A stretch of 64,000 bases of DNA, taken from NCBI RefSeq assembly GCF_030915405.1, contig NZ_CP133262.1, positions 3,410,001-3,474,000 of the forward strand, read 5' to 3'. Origin of the DNA: Neobacillus nitrireducens (lineage in GTDB: Bacteria > Bacillota > Bacilli > Bacillales > Cytobacillaceae). The stretch's first letter is position 1; each line of letters begins with the position of its first letter. The notes beneath the pieces are model-generated. The model ran no database searches and had not been told where the DNA came from. It worked only from the letters and a program-made list of their open reading frames with translations. This document shows positions 1 through 14,447 of this stretch, in pieces. The position numbers were made by a program, and so were the translations under genes.

Positions 1-633
1 GCCATCAAAGCGACATCCCTTGTTTCACCAAGCAGTCTCCGTTTTGGGAAATTTACCGAACGAAATGATGACCATAAAGCCTATTTGCATGTTGTCAATA
101 CAAGCAACCAGGACCAGCGCTATTCATTTGCCATCCCGCCCCATGTTGTGGGAATCGACTGGCGCATGCCGTTAACGTTTACATTGAAGCCAAAAGAAAC
201 AAGAGACATTACCATTGAATTAACGGTCGACCCAGAGCTGTTTAAAGGGAAAATTTATGATGGCTACCTGCGCCTCGAGGCGGGCGGGTCCACGATCAGA
301 ATCCCCTATCTCTATGTTTTAGCGGAGCCAAATTACCCACGGGTCATGGGCTTTGATTTTGCAGAGGGAGACAAACCCGGGCAGTACCGCTATGAGGTAT
401 ATTTGCCAGGCGGGGCGGAGGAATTTGGGATTGCGCTGTTTAACCCAGAGGATTACCGTTTTGTCGGTTTTTTAGATACGATTACTAATGTAAAAAAAGG
501 ACTCATTCGCAAGGACATCGAGGCTGAAATGCTGCCGGCGAATGGGAACTATTTAGTAAAAGTTTTTGCGATAAAGGCCGGCAGGGAGGATCACATGGAA
601 CGCATGATCACCATTGATAGGCAGGAAAACTAA
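1..633 (+). CDS. S8 family (subtilisin/Vpr-like) serine protease, C-terminal part
   Basis: The reading frame is open from the first base of the window, so the gene begins upstream and only its last 210 codons are seen. The visible part has no catalytic triad; it is a beta-rich, Fn3-like tail opening with a pattern typical of Vpr-type extracellular subtilases (SLVSPSSLRFGKF), followed by an immunoglobulin-like stretch with TRDITIEL. Such tails follow the peptidase domain in secreted minor proteases of Bacillus. A TTG at position 85 could start translation but is not preceded by a convincing ribosome site. A strong hairpin follows the stop codon. The family call rests only on the tail, so the peptidase identity is inferred. 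Confidence 0.7.
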   Translation, partial: AIKATSLVSPSSLRFGKFTERNDDHKAYLHVVNTSNQDQRYSFAIPPHVVGIDWRMPLTFTLKPKETRDITIELTVDPELFKGKIYDGYLRLEAGGSTIRIPYLYVLAEPNYPRVMGFDFAEGDKPGQYRYEVYLPGGAEEFGIALFNPEDYRFVGFLDTITNVKKGLIRKDIEAEMLPANGNYLVKVFAIKAGREDHMERMITIDRQEN

Positions 634-647
634 AATAGCATGATGAA

Positions 648-690
648 ACAGACCATGTTCTCTCCAGACATGGTCTGTGTTTCGCAAAAA
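648..690 (+). terminator. Hairpin terminator after the protease gene
   Basis: A perfect 11-bp stem (ACAGACCATGT at 648-658 pairing with ACATGGTCTGT at 668-678) encloses a 9-nt loop just after the stop codon. Only a short T-rich tail follows (GTTTCGC), so termination may be partial. Confidence 0.65.
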
Positions 691-863
691 CCATAACAAA
701 AGTTCATAAAATTGTACCATTAGTATAATTCTAAACGTTCACAAAACGGACACAAATTAGGCAAAATTCCTTCACAATTTCCAATACAATAGGATTGTTG
801 AGTTAATTCTAAATTGGAGGAAAATTAAGGGAAAGACTTTGTGGTATAATTCACGTAAATTCA

Positions 864-892
864 TTGACAATGCCAGGGTGCTATTGTATGCT
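864..892 (+). promoter_or_regulatory. SigA-type promoter of the atp operon
   Basis: TTGACA (864-869) is a perfect -35, followed after 17 bp by TATGCT (887-892, 4 of 6 matches to TATAAT). It lies about 118 nt upstream of the first atp start, leaving a long untranslated leader. The remainder of 691-1009 is AT-rich and shows no gene. Confidence 0.7.
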
Positions 893-1009
893 AACAAAGG
901 GTGTAAATGATAGGGTTTTCATGCAATTTAATCTATCTGAGGATAGTATTTAGGTAATGAATTTTACTTTTTGCCCGATTGGCATTCTCTAAGAGTGAGG
1001 ATGTGTAAT

Positions 1010-1234
1010 ATGCGTCAAAACAACCGCAACCCATTACAAGCTATGGCTTTAATGTCCGCAATTGTCTCCCAATTAGTAGGTTCCATTTTAATAGGTATTT
1101 TCTCAGGCAGATGGCTGGATCAACATTGGGGTACCGAGCCAATTTTCTTAATTGTCGGACTGCTTATAGGTTTAGCAGCGGGTACCTATTCCATGCTTCT
1201 CTCAATCCGCCATTTCTATTCAGGAGATAAATAA
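1010..1234 (+). CDS. atpZ: AtpZ/AtpI-family small membrane protein
   Basis: This 74-residue protein has two transmembrane segments (about residues 13-33 and 43-63) separated by a short loop with GRWLDQHWGT, the pattern of the AtpZ/AtpI family. Members accompany F1Fo ATP synthases and have been linked to Mg/Ca handling and to c-ring assembly. I chose the ATG at 1010 because GAGTGAGG (993-1000) lies 9 nt upstream; a TTG at 971 and an ATG at 1001 are less well placed. It is the first gene of the atp operon and ends 2 nt before atpI. Confidence 0.8.
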   Translation: MRQNNRNPLQAMALMSAIVSQLVGSILIGIFSGRWLDQHWGTEPIFLIVGLLIGLAAGTYSMLLSIRHFYSGDK

Positions 1235-1236
1235 CT

Positions 1237-1611
1237 ATGCCAGAATTCAGAGTTATGTACAACAGGCAGCGCAAATGGATTTTTTACTTGTTGTCCATTT
1301 ATGTTCTAGGCTGGGGCTTCACATCGTATCAACCAATCTTTTTAGGGTTAATTCTTGGGACGTGCTTTAGTTATCTGAATCTGTGGATTCTAGTGAGAAA
1401 GACGGAAAGCTTTGATAAAAAGGTAACAGAGGGTAAGAAGCCCAAATCTTTAGGGTCGCTCTCGAGGATGGCTGTGGCGGGAATTGCTGCGTTAATCGCC
1501 TTACGATATCCCGAGCAATTTGATATGATTAGTTTAGTGATAGGATTAATGACATCCTATATTGTCATTATGATAGATTATTTTTACCATGCATTGCATG
1601 TACATAAATGA
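1237..1611 (+). CDS. atpI: ATP synthase subunit I
   Basis: AtpI is a 124-residue, four-helix membrane protein that helps assemble the c-ring of the F1Fo ATP synthase; it is not part of the mature enzyme. Hydrophobic segments are seen near residues 14-30, 33-54, 72-90 and 97-118. Length and position between atpZ and atpB match the usual Bacillus order. The ATG at 1237 is 2 nt after the atpZ stop, so translational coupling is likely. Sequence conservation in this family is low, so the call leans on context. Confidence 0.85.
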   Translation: MPEFRVMYNRQRKWIFYLLSIYVLGWGFTSYQPIFLGLILGTCFSYLNLWILVRKTESFDKKVTEGKKPKSLGSLSRMAVAGIAALIALRYPEQFDMISLVIGLMTSYIVIMIDYFYHALHVHK

Positions 1612-1627
1612 AGCGGAAGCGAGGTGA

Positions 1628-2347
<720 letters not shown>

Positions 2348-2360
2348 TAATAATACACCC

Positions 2361-2377
2361 GTTCATTTTTTATGAAC
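2361..2377 (+). promoter_or_regulatory. Hairpin in the leader of atpE
   Basis: GTTCAT (2361-2366) pairs with ATGAAC (2372-2377) around a T-rich loop, about 50 nt upstream of atpE. A second hairpin sits directly after atpE. Such structures flank the c-subunit cistron in several operons and may affect mRNA processing; that role is inferred here. Confidence 0.4.
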
Positions 2378-2384
2378 AAAATAA

Positions 2385-2651
<267 letters not shown>

Positions 2652-2669
2652 TTCTAGGCAAATCCACTT

Positions 2670-2695
2670 TGGCGATGATCAACAAATCTTCGCCA
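2670..2695 (+). promoter_or_regulatory. Hairpin between atpE and atpF
   Basis: TGGCGA (2670-2675) pairs with TCGCCA (2690-2695), with further partial pairing inside, 19 nt after the atpE stop. No T-tract follows, so it looks like an mRNA stability or processing structure rather than a terminator. Confidence 0.45.
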
Positions 2696-2723
2696 TTCAT
2701 TTATGTGTTTTTTCTATCGTTAA

Positions 2724-5348
<2,625 letters not shown>

Positions 5349-5374
5349 TAGGGTCTGACATTTAGAACGGTGAG

Positions 5375-5418
5375 GGTGTCAGGCACCATGTGAATGGTTC
5401 ACACAGTGCCTCGCGCCT
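5375..5418. repeat. Long-form GGTGTCAGGCACC palindromic repeat
   Basis: GGTGTCAGGCACC (5375-5387) continues with ATGTGAA, a 3-nt centre and TTCACA, then a degenerate right arm, giving an extended imperfect palindrome between atpA and atpG. The same long form recurs at 55071-55113. Confidence 0.8.
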
Positions 5419-5448
5419 TACCAGACATTCTTTGAAAAAGGGTGGTGA

Positions 5449-7802
<2,354 letters not shown>

Positions 7803-7820
7803 ACTGAGCCTGGAGGGTAA

Positions 7821-8231
<411 letters not shown>

Positions 8232-8252
8232 TTTTATTAAATATAGCTGTAG

Positions 8253-8297
8253 AACCCCTGTGGCGGCAATTTCGATTGTTGCCGAAGGGGTTTTTTT
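8253..8297 (+). terminator. Terminator of the atp operon
   Basis: A long stem pairs CCCCT..GGCGGCAAT with ATTGTTGCC..AGGGG around a TTCG loop (about 8255-8290) and runs directly into seven T. This is a canonical intrinsic terminator. Confidence 0.9.
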
Positions 8298-8727
8298 GTA
8301 GTTTATTTTTGGCTTGAGCCTTTTACCTAATAGCTTGGGTGGTTTTTTGCATGAAATGGATGGGAGTGAATAGGATGGTAGTGGGACATGTTTAGATAAT
8401 GTGAGATGGTGTTTGACTTCGTTTGGTAAATTACTTTTTTAGGAAAATAAAAGGTTTGGCTAAAAAAGAGATATTCGGTGAATTTTTAATGACAAATCTC
8501 ACTGACAGTGTTCACATTTTGTTGTTTAATAGGGGTTGTTGTCGAACCTTTTTGGATGTTAGTTGGTTCTAGCGAACTGCATCCGAAGTCTCAGCACGTC
8601 ATCTTCAGCTAGCGTTGCAATTTGCTAAAATTCCCTATTTTAAGCCTCTTTTGAAAGCGAGCTCTCAAGGGCCTTAAAATGTGAAATATTAGTGGCGTTA
8701 TATTCAAACTTTTATGAATTTGGCTTG
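8298..8727. other. Non-coding interval between atp and nuo operons, with a hairpin
   Basis: No open frame with a ribosome site was seen on either strand. The only structure noted is an imperfect hairpin at 8638-8679: TTTTAAG pairs with CTTAAAA, and inside it TTGA with TCAA. It lies about 50 bp upstream of the nuo promoter, so it could be a regulator-binding region or the end of an unseen small RNA. Function is unknown. Confidence 0.4.
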
Positions 8728-8756
8728 TCGACATGGGTTTGTAACAATGCTATAAT
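8728..8756 (+). promoter_or_regulatory. SigA-type promoter of the nuo operon
   Basis: TCGACA (8728-8733, 5 of 6) and a perfect TATAAT (8751-8756) are separated by 17 bp, about 57 nt upstream of nuoA. Confidence 0.8.
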
Positions 8757-8812
8757 GAATTCGGTTACAATATTAATTAGTATGAAAATTTACAACATTG
8801 GAGGGGATGGAC

Positions 8813-9187
8813 ATGGAACTTCTAAATGTATATCAGAATAATTATCTGATTGTTTTTGCGTTTCTATGTCTTGGGGTGCTGCTGCCTGTGGTGGCGTTAT
8901 ATTTAGGTAAACTTCTGCGTCCGAATAAACCAAGTGATGCAAAGTATACCACATATGAGAGCGGTATTGAGCCATTTCACGATTCCCGTGTACAGTTCAA
9001 TGTCCGCTATTATATTTTTGCCCTGATGTTTGTTATTTTTGATGTAGAAACCGTGTTTTTATATCCTTGGGCAGTGGCCTATGATAAACTGGGGATTTTT
9101 GCATTAATCGAGATGTTGATTTTTGTTATTATGTTATTAATTGGCCTTGTGTATGCTTGGAAAAAGAAGGTGCTCCGATGGAATTAA
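8813..9187 (+). CDS. nuoA: NADH-quinone oxidoreductase subunit A
   Basis: NuoA (124 residues) is a three-helix membrane subunit of complex I near the quinone site. Helices lie at about residues 11-31, 64-84 and 91-112; the conserved loop has YESGIEP and the second helix follows [16 protein letters not shown], all family hallmarks. I chose ATG 8813 ([10 protein letters not shown]), 6 nt after GGAGGGG; ATG 8807 overlaps that site. It is the first gene of an 11-gene operon and overlaps nuoB by 10 nt. Confidence 0.95.
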   Translation: MELLNVYQNNYLIVFAFLCLGVLLPVVALYLGKLLRPNKPSDAKYTTYESGIEPFHDSRVQFNVRYYIFALMFVIFDVETVFLYPWAVAYDKLGIFALIEMLIFVIMLLIGLVYAWKKKVLRWN

Positions 9188-9690
9188 AACTAGATGGCAT
9201 TTCACAACAAGAAATGGCCGAGTTACAGCGAAGTGTATTTATGACTACGCTAGAGCAAATTAAAGCTTGGGCTCGAAGCAGTTCGATCTACCCGGTGACA
9301 TTTGGTCTGGCTTGTTGTGCGATTGAAATGATGGGTGTGGGCGGTGCGAATTATGACTTGGACCGTTCGGGCTCCTTTTTCCGTACGTCACCGCGTCAGT
9401 CCGATTGTATGATTGTGTCTGGAACTGTGACGAAGAAGATGGCACCAATTTTACGAAGATTGTATGACCAAATGCCTGAGCCAAAATGGGTCATTGCGAT
9501 GGGTTCTTGTGCGACAGCAGGTGGGCCGTATGTAAAGTCTTATTCCGTCGTTAAGGGAGTCGATCAAATCGTTCCTGTCGATGTCTACATACCTGGATGC
9601 CCTCCAAACCCAGCCGCTTTAATTTATGGAATCAATAAATTAAAGGAAAAGATTCGCTATGAAGCGAAGACTGGGAAGAAGGTGATCTAA
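9178..9690 (+). CDS. nuoB: NADH-quinone oxidoreductase subunit B
   Basis: NuoB (170 residues) carries iron-sulfur cluster N2, the last electron carrier before quinone. The four ligand cysteines are visible as Cys46-Cys47 (GLACCAIE), Cys111 (GSCATAGG) and Cys141 (PGCPPNP). The ATG at 9178 overlaps the end of nuoA; an upstream in-frame ATG at 9157 lies deep within nuoA and has no site. The gene is of normal length and is followed by nuoC after 3 nt. Confidence 0.97.
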   Translation: MELKLDGISQQEMAELQRSVFMTTLEQIKAWARSSSIYPVTFGLACCAIEMMGVGGANYDLDRSGSFFRTSPRQSDCMIVSGTVTKKMAPILRRLYDQMPEPKWVIAMGSCATAGGPYVKSYSVVKGVDQIVPVDVYIPGCPPNPAALIYGINKLKEKIRYEAKTGKKVI

Positions 9691-9693
9691 CCG

Positions 9694-10956
9694 ATGAGTG
9701 GGGAAAAAGATCTTGATCAGTTAAAAAGGGAAGCAGTCGAGAAAGCGAAGGCTGCAGCAGCCGCAAAGCGAGCAGCAAAGGCCTTAGGGGAAGCCGCACC
9801 GGCATCAAAGCCAGCGGAAAAACCAGTGGAAGAGCCTGTTAAAGCGGAAACGCCAGCACCGACTCCGTCTGAATCTGTAAATGCCGAAGCACCCGCGGCT
9901 AGTGACTCAGATGACCTTGCGAAGAAAAAAGCAGCGGCGGTAGCGAAGGCGAAGGCTGCAGCGGCGGCAAAACGTAAAGCGATGGAGCTTGCAGGAGGCT
10001 CAGGCCCAGCCGAAGATACTGCAGCACCAAACGCGCCAACTGAACCGGAAGCACCAGTATCAGCCGACGGTGATGATCTTGCGAAGAAAAAGGCAGCGGC
10101 AGTAGCGAAAGCAAAAGCAGCTGCGGCAGCGAAGAAAAAAGCGATGGAACTAACAGGTGGAGAAGCCACTAAAGCTGAAACAGCCGAAGGTGAAAATGCC
10201 CCGGCAGGCGACGATGCGAAGGCCAAAGCGGTAGCAGCAGCCAAGGCGAAAGCAGTGGCAGTAGCGAAGGCAAAGGCAGCCGCAGCAGCGAAAGCGAAAG
10301 CAGGAACAGGCGCCGACTCAGACTCAGCACCAGCAGGTGGCGATGACGAAAAGGCGAAGGCAATTGCAGCTGCGAAAGCAAAAGCGAAGGCAGTAGCAGC
10401 GGCGAAGGCAAAAGCAGCAGCCGCAGCGGGAGGAAAAGCTGATGCACCAGCAGCCCCGGCAGCTGAAGCGAAGCCATCCGTAAACCAGGCATTCCTCGAT
10501 AAGTATGTGAAGGTCATTACCGAGCATCTGGGAGCAGATGTTCTAGAAGATTCTTATATTAATAAACTCTCAAAGGACGTTCCAACCCTTGTGGCGAAGC
10601 GTGATACATATTATAAGGTAGCTCAATTTTTAAAATACAATGAGCTATTAGGATTCGATTATTTATCAGAGCTTCATGGATCAGACTTTGAAACACATAT
10701 GGAAGTTTATGTTCACTTGTTCTCATATAAAAACCGTCAGTCCGTCGCCCTCAAAGTGAAGATTGACCGCAGCGAACCAACAATCGAGTCCTTGCAGCCA
10801 CTTTGGGCAGGCGCAGAATGGCCTGAATGTGAAGCTTATGATTTACTAGGAATCAAGTTTCCGGGACATCCAGACTTACGGCGCATCCTGCTAGGCGAAG
10901 ATTGGGTTGGCCATCCACTGCGAAAAGATTATGAGCCGTACGACGTGGAGGTGTAA
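9694..10956 (+). CDS. nuoC: NADH-quinone oxidoreductase subunit C with long Ala/Lys-rich extension
   Basis: The last 160 or so of 420 residues are a normal NuoC (30-kDa) domain: the HVHLFSYKN-like strand appears as YVHLFSYKNRQSV, followed by WPECEAYDLLGIKFPGHPDL. It joins NuoB and NuoD in the peripheral arm. The first 260 residues are low complexity, with Ala/Lys blocks (KAKAAAAAK types) alternating with acidic/Pro-rich linkers. Similar but shorter extensions are known in other Bacillus NuoC proteins. The repetitive DNA probably varies in length by slippage. The extension may form a helical arm or bind acidic partners; that is speculation. Confidence 0.93.
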   Translation: MSGEKDLDQLKREAVEKAKAAAAAKRAAKALGEAAPASKPAEKPVEEPVKAETPAPTPSESVNAEAPAASDSDDLAKKKAAAVAKAKAAAAAKRKAMELAGGSGPAEDTAAPNAPTEPEAPVSADGDDLAKKKAAAVAKAKAAAAAKKKAMELTGGEATKAETAEGENAPAGDDAKAKAVAAAKAKAVAVAKAKAAAAAKAKAGTGADSDSAPAGGDDEKAKAIAAAKAKAKAVAAAKAKAAAAAGGKADAPAAPAAEAKPSVNQAFLDKYVKVITEHLGADVLEDSYINKLSKDVPTLVAKRDTYYKVAQFLKYNELLGFDYLSELHGSDFETHMEVYVHLFSYKNRQSVALKVKIDRSEPTIESLQPLWAGAEWPECEAYDLLGIKFPGHPDLRRILLGEDWVGHPLRKDYEPYDVEV

Positions 10957-10959
10957 CCA

Positions 10960-12060
10960 ATGATCAGAACAGAAGAAATGATATTAAACGTCGGTCCTCA
11001 GCATCCAAGTACGCACGGAGTTTTCCGCTTAGTTGTTAAAATTGATGGGGAAATCATCACCGAAGCGAAGCCTGTCATCGGATACTTACACCGTGGGACA
11101 GAAAAGTTAGCAGAAGACCTGCAATATACACAGATTATTCCTTATACCGACCGGATGGACTACTTGTCCTCGATGACCAATAACTATATCCTCTGTCATG
11201 CCGTTGAAACGATGATGGGGATTGAAATTCCTGAACGAGCTGATTTCTTACGCGTGATTGCGATGGAATTGAACCGGATTGCCAGTCACCTCGTGGCCTG
11301 GGGTACCTATATCCTTGACCTTGGTGCAACTAGTCCGTTCATTTATGCCTTCCGTGACCGCGAAATGATTATCAATATGCTTAACGAATTATCAGGGGCA
11401 CGCTTGACCTTCAACTATATGCGTGTGGGCGGTGTGAAGTGGGATGCACCTGAAGGCTGGATTGAAAAAGTAGGCAGCTTTGTTCCGTACCTGCGCGGCC
11501 AGTTGAAAGGCTATCACCAGCTAGTCAGCGGAAATGAAATCTTCCTTGACCGTGTCAAAGGGGTCGGAAAGTATACAAAAGAAGAGGCGATCCAATATTC
11601 GCTAAGCGGACCCAATTTGCGCAGTACCGGCGTGAAATGGGATCTTCGTAAAGATGAGCCATACTCCGTTTACAATCGTTTTAACTTTGATGTTCCGACT
11701 TCAGAAGACGGTGATTGCTTAGCCCGCTATCATTTGCGTCTGCAAGAAATTGAAGAATCGTTAAAAATTCTGGAACAAGCCGTGGAACAATTTCCAGGCG
11801 AAGGCCCGATTATGGCGAAAGTGCCAAAGATCATTAAGGCACCTAAAGGAGAAGCCTTTGTCCGGATTGAATCACCACGCGGAGAGATTGGCTGCTATAT
11901 TTACAGCGACGGCAAAAAAGAACCGTACCGCTTAAAGTTTAGAAGACCATCCTTCTATAACCTGCAAATTCTCCCGAAACTATTAAAGGGCGAAAATATT
12001 GCAAACATGATTGCTATTTTAGGGGCAGTAGATATTGTCCTTGGGGAGGTTGACGGCTAA
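10960..12060 (+). CDS. nuoD: NADH-quinone oxidoreductase subunit D
   Basis: NuoD (366 residues) is the 49-kDa subunit that forms the quinone pocket with NuoB and descends from [NiFe] hydrogenase large subunits. NVGPQHPSTHGVFRL at the N terminus contains the quinone-pocket histidine loop, and YLHRGTEKL and DYLSSMTNNY follow. The C-terminal FRRPSFYNLQ is also conserved. The length is that of the separate NuoD, not a NuoCD fusion. The start is 3 nt after nuoC, and the final A of the stop codon is the first base of nuoH. Confidence 0.97.
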   Translation: MIRTEEMILNVGPQHPSTHGVFRLVVKIDGEIITEAKPVIGYLHRGTEKLAEDLQYTQIIPYTDRMDYLSSMTNNYILCHAVETMMGIEIPERADFLRVIAMELNRIASHLVAWGTYILDLGATSPFIYAFRDREMIINMLNELSGARLTFNYMRVGGVKWDAPEGWIEKVGSFVPYLRGQLKGYHQLVSGNEIFLDRVKGVGKYTKEEAIQYSLSGPNLRSTGVKWDLRKDEPYSVYNRFNFDVPTSEDGDCLARYHLRLQEIEESLKILEQAVEQFPGEGPIMAKVPKIIKAPKGEAFVRIESPRGEIGCYIYSDGKKEPYRLKFRRPSFYNLQILPKLLKGENIANMIAILGAVDIVLGEVDG

Positions 12061-13064
12061 TGATAGAAGAATTGCTCCAGTCAAGTCCGGGTTGGGCTAA
12101 CTTTGGGATTTTCTTTTTAATAGGCGTTGTCTTACTTTTATTCGTATTAGCTTTCGTTTGCTACGCAATTTTGGCAGAGCGGAAGGTATTGGGTTACATG
12201 CAGCTGCGCCATGGTCCAAACCAGGTCGGCGGCAAATGGGGACTCTTACAAACGATCGCAGACGTCCTCAAGCTGTTACTAAAAGAGGACATCATTCCAA
12301 AAGCAGCTGACAAGCCATTATTTATCATTGCACCAGTCATCGCCTTCGCACCATCCTTTTTGGTCTTAGCGACGATACCATTCACAGACGCCTTTCAGTT
12401 TGCGGATATAGGCGTTGGCCTACTTTATTATATTGCCGTTAGCGGATTAACCACCTTCGGCATGTTGCTTGGCGGCTGGGCCTCGAATAACAAGTACGCT
12501 CTCCTTGGAGGCATGCGTGCATCAGCCCAGATGATTTCCTACGAAATCCCGTTAGTTATGTCGGTGCTAGGTGTCATCCTACTAACAGGAAGCTTAAATC
12601 TAAATGATATGGTCGAAGCACAGAAGCACGGCTGGTTCATTGTCTTACAGCCAATCGGCTTTGTTGTCTTCTTCATCGCATCCATTGCCGAATTAAACCG
12701 GACACCATTCGACCTGCCGGAATCGGAAAACGAACTAGTCGCTGGATACCACGTAGAATATTCCGGATTCCGCTGGGCCTTCTTTATGCTCTCTGAATAT
12801 GTGTATTTATTCGCAATGTCCGCCCTAATTACAGTTGTCTTCCTAGGTGGATGGCTCGCACCCATCAGCTTTCTGGACTTTATCCCAGGTGCCGTATGGT
12901 TCTCGCTAAAGTTTTGCGTCGTTGTCTTTGTCTATATCTGGCTGCGGGCAACACTACCGCGTTTCCGCGCCGACAAGTTGATGGAGTTTGGCTGGAAAGT
13001 CCTCCTGCCAATCGCCTTAGCGAATATATTCTTAACAGCATTAATTAAATCGTTATTCTTTTAA
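12060..13064 (+). CDS. nuoH: NADH-quinone oxidoreductase subunit H
   Basis: NuoH (334 residues) is the eight-helix membrane subunit that links the quinone chamber to the proton pumps. Signatures include AERKVLGYMQLRHGPNQVG and, in the quinone-facing loop, ELNRTPFDLPESENELV. The ATG overlaps the nuoD stop by one base. A 58-nt gap containing a palindromic repeat separates it from nuoI. Confidence 0.97.
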   Translation: MIEELLQSSPGWANFGIFFLIGVVLLLFVLAFVCYAILAERKVLGYMQLRHGPNQVGGKWGLLQTIADVLKLLLKEDIIPKAADKPLFIIAPVIAFAPSFLVLATIPFTDAFQFADIGVGLLYYIAVSGLTTFGMLLGGWASNNKYALLGGMRASAQMISYEIPLVMSVLGVILLTGSLNLNDMVEAQKHGWFIVLQPIGFVVFFIASIAELNRTPFDLPESENELVAGYHVEYSGFRWAFFMLSEYVYLFAMSALITVVFLGGWLAPISFLDFIPGAVWFSLKFCVVVFVYIWLRATLPRFRADKLMEFGWKVLLPIALANIFLTALIKSLFF

Positions 13065-13073
13065 AAAATTTAT

Positions 13074-13086
13074 GGTGCCTGACACC
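13074..13086. repeat. GGTGCCTGACACC repeat between nuoH and nuoI
   Basis: An exact copy lies 10 nt after the nuoH stop and about 20 nt ahead of the nuoI ribosome site, again inside a transcribed operon. Confidence 0.85.
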
Positions 13087-13122
13087 AAAAACCATCTTTA
13101 AAACGTAAAAGGGGTGAAAAAC

Positions 13123-13542
13123 GTGCTTGGATTAGCAAAAGGCTTGAAATATACCCTGAAAAACTTGACGAAGGAAAAGGTTACGTACGATTATCCGAAC
13201 AAGCCGCTTCCACTGCCAGACCGGTTCCGCGGAATTCAAAAGTTTTATCCGGAGAAATGTATTGTATGTAATCAGTGCATGAATATCTGTCCGACCGATT
13301 GTATTAATTTAACGGGCAAGAAACATCCGGATCCAACGAAAAAAGGAAAAATCATCGATACCTATGATATCAACTTTGAGATTTGCATCCTTTGTGACCT
13401 ATGTACAGAGGTCTGCCCGACCGAAGCAATTATCATGACAAATAACTTCGAGCTCGCTGAATACAGCCGTGACATGTTATTTAAAAACCTAGAATGGTTA
13501 GATGAAAACGACGAAAACATACGGCAGGTGAATAAACCATGA
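13123..13542 (+). CDS. nuoI: NADH-quinone oxidoreductase subunit I
   Basis: NuoI (139 residues) is the two-[4Fe-4S] ferredoxin-like subunit (clusters N6a/N6b). Both motifs are intact: CIVCNQCMNICP and CILCDLCTEVCP. I chose the GTG at 13123 (MLGLAKGLKYT) since AAAGGGG at 13108-13114 gives 8-nt spacing; the GTG at 13114 abuts the site. It overlaps nuoJ by 4 nt. Confidence 0.95.
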   Translation: MLGLAKGLKYTLKNLTKEKVTYDYPNKPLPLPDRFRGIQKFYPEKCIVCNQCMNICPTDCINLTGKKHPDPTKKGKIIDTYDINFEICILCDLCTEVCPTEAIIMTNNFELAEYSRDMLFKNLEWLDENDENIRQVNKP

Positions 13543-14057
13543 CCTTTTCAGGCGAATTCCTCGCTTTTATTGGAATCGCACTTGTTGCCATTATCGGCGG
13601 TGTGCTTCTTTTAAACCTTACCAAGGTGGTTCATATGGTCGTTTCGCTGATCTTCACCTTTGTCGCCATCGCTGGACTTTACGTTCTGCTGTCAGCTGAA
13701 TTTGTGGCTGCCGTGCAAATCTTAATCTATTCAGGTGCGATTACCATCATTATGCTCTTTGGAATCATGTTAACGAAGCATGATGATGAACATGAACCAA
13801 AAACAGGCAAATGGCGGAAAATCCTCGTCTTTTTGGGGGTTCTCGGCTTTGCGGCTGCGGTTTACCTTGGCATTTACAATTTCAATATCGAACAGGTTCC
13901 GACCACCTTGCATGAGAATAACACGATGCAAATTGGTAAAGCACTTTACTCAAAATACATCATACCGTTTGAGTTAACGTCAGTTTTACTATTAGTCGCC
14001 CTTGTCGGTTCCATTATCTTAGCGAAAAATGAGAAGAAGGAGGCGGACGATCAATGA
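13539..14057 (+). CDS. nuoJ: NADH-quinone oxidoreductase subunit J
   Basis: NuoJ (172 residues) is a five-helix membrane subunit of complex I. The third helix region [22 protein letters not shown] is the most conserved part of the family and contains the pi-bulge area involved in coupling. Translation is coupled to nuoI (ATGA overlap at 13539) and to nuoK (overlap at 14054). Confidence 0.95.
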   Translation: MTFSGEFLAFIGIALVAIIGGVLLLNLTKVVHMVVSLIFTFVAIAGLYVLLSAEFVAAVQILIYSGAITIIMLFGIMLTKHDDEHEPKTGKWRKILVFLGVLGFAAAVYLGIYNFNIEQVPTTLHENNTMQIGKALYSKYIIPFELTSVLLLVALVGSIILAKNEKKEADDQ

Positions 14058-14368
14058 GTTCTGTTCCCGCTTCAGCCTTCCTGGCACTTGCACTGATATT
14101 GTTTTGCATCGGCTTATACGGTGCGCTAACGAAAAGAAACACGGTTATTGTCCTCATTTCGATTGAATTAATGCTGAACGCTGTCAATATTAATCTCGTA
14201 ACCTTCAGCAAATATGGAATGGCACCGTCGATTACCGGCCAAATCTTCGCCCTGTTCGCAATCAGCGTCGCAGCGGCTGAAGCAGCAGTTGGTCTAGCCG
14301 TCTTAATTTCACTTTACCGTGCTAGAAAAACCGTCAATATCGACGAAATGGACACATTGAAAAACTAA
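14054..14368 (+). CDS. nuoK: NADH-quinone oxidoreductase subunit K
   Basis: NuoK (104 residues) is a three-helix, MrpC-like subunit. Two buried glutamates needed for pumping are visible in [15 protein letters not shown] and in [14 protein letters not shown]. The start overlaps nuoJ by 4 nt. The 79-nt gap to nuoL contains a repeat-derived hairpin. Confidence 0.95.
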   Translation: MSSVPASAFLALALILFCIGLYGALTKRNTVIVLISIELMLNAVNINLVTFSKYGMAPSITGQIFALFAISVAAAEAAVGLAVLISLYRARKTVNIDEMDTLKN

Positions 14369-14404
14369 CATAAAGACTTTTATAAAATAACTTTCGACAA
14401 AACT

Positions 14405-14427
14405 CGGGTGGTGCCTGTCACCGCCCG
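14405..14427. repeat. Variant repeat and hairpin between nuoK and nuoL
   Basis: GGTGCCTGTCACC (14410-14422), one mismatch from the family core, is flanked by complementary CGGG and CCCG, so the whole makes a GC-rich stem just upstream of the nuoL ribosome site. No T-tract follows; attenuation rather than full termination is possible. Confidence 0.65.
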
Positions 14428-14447
14428 TGTCTAAGGGGATAGTGATA

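Noticed and set aside
9717..10517. Long Ala/Phe-rich frame on the minus strand
   Set aside because: It is the shadow of the Ala/Lys-rich repeats of nuoC; the sequence is low complexity, has no ribosome site, and nuoC is well supported on the other strand.
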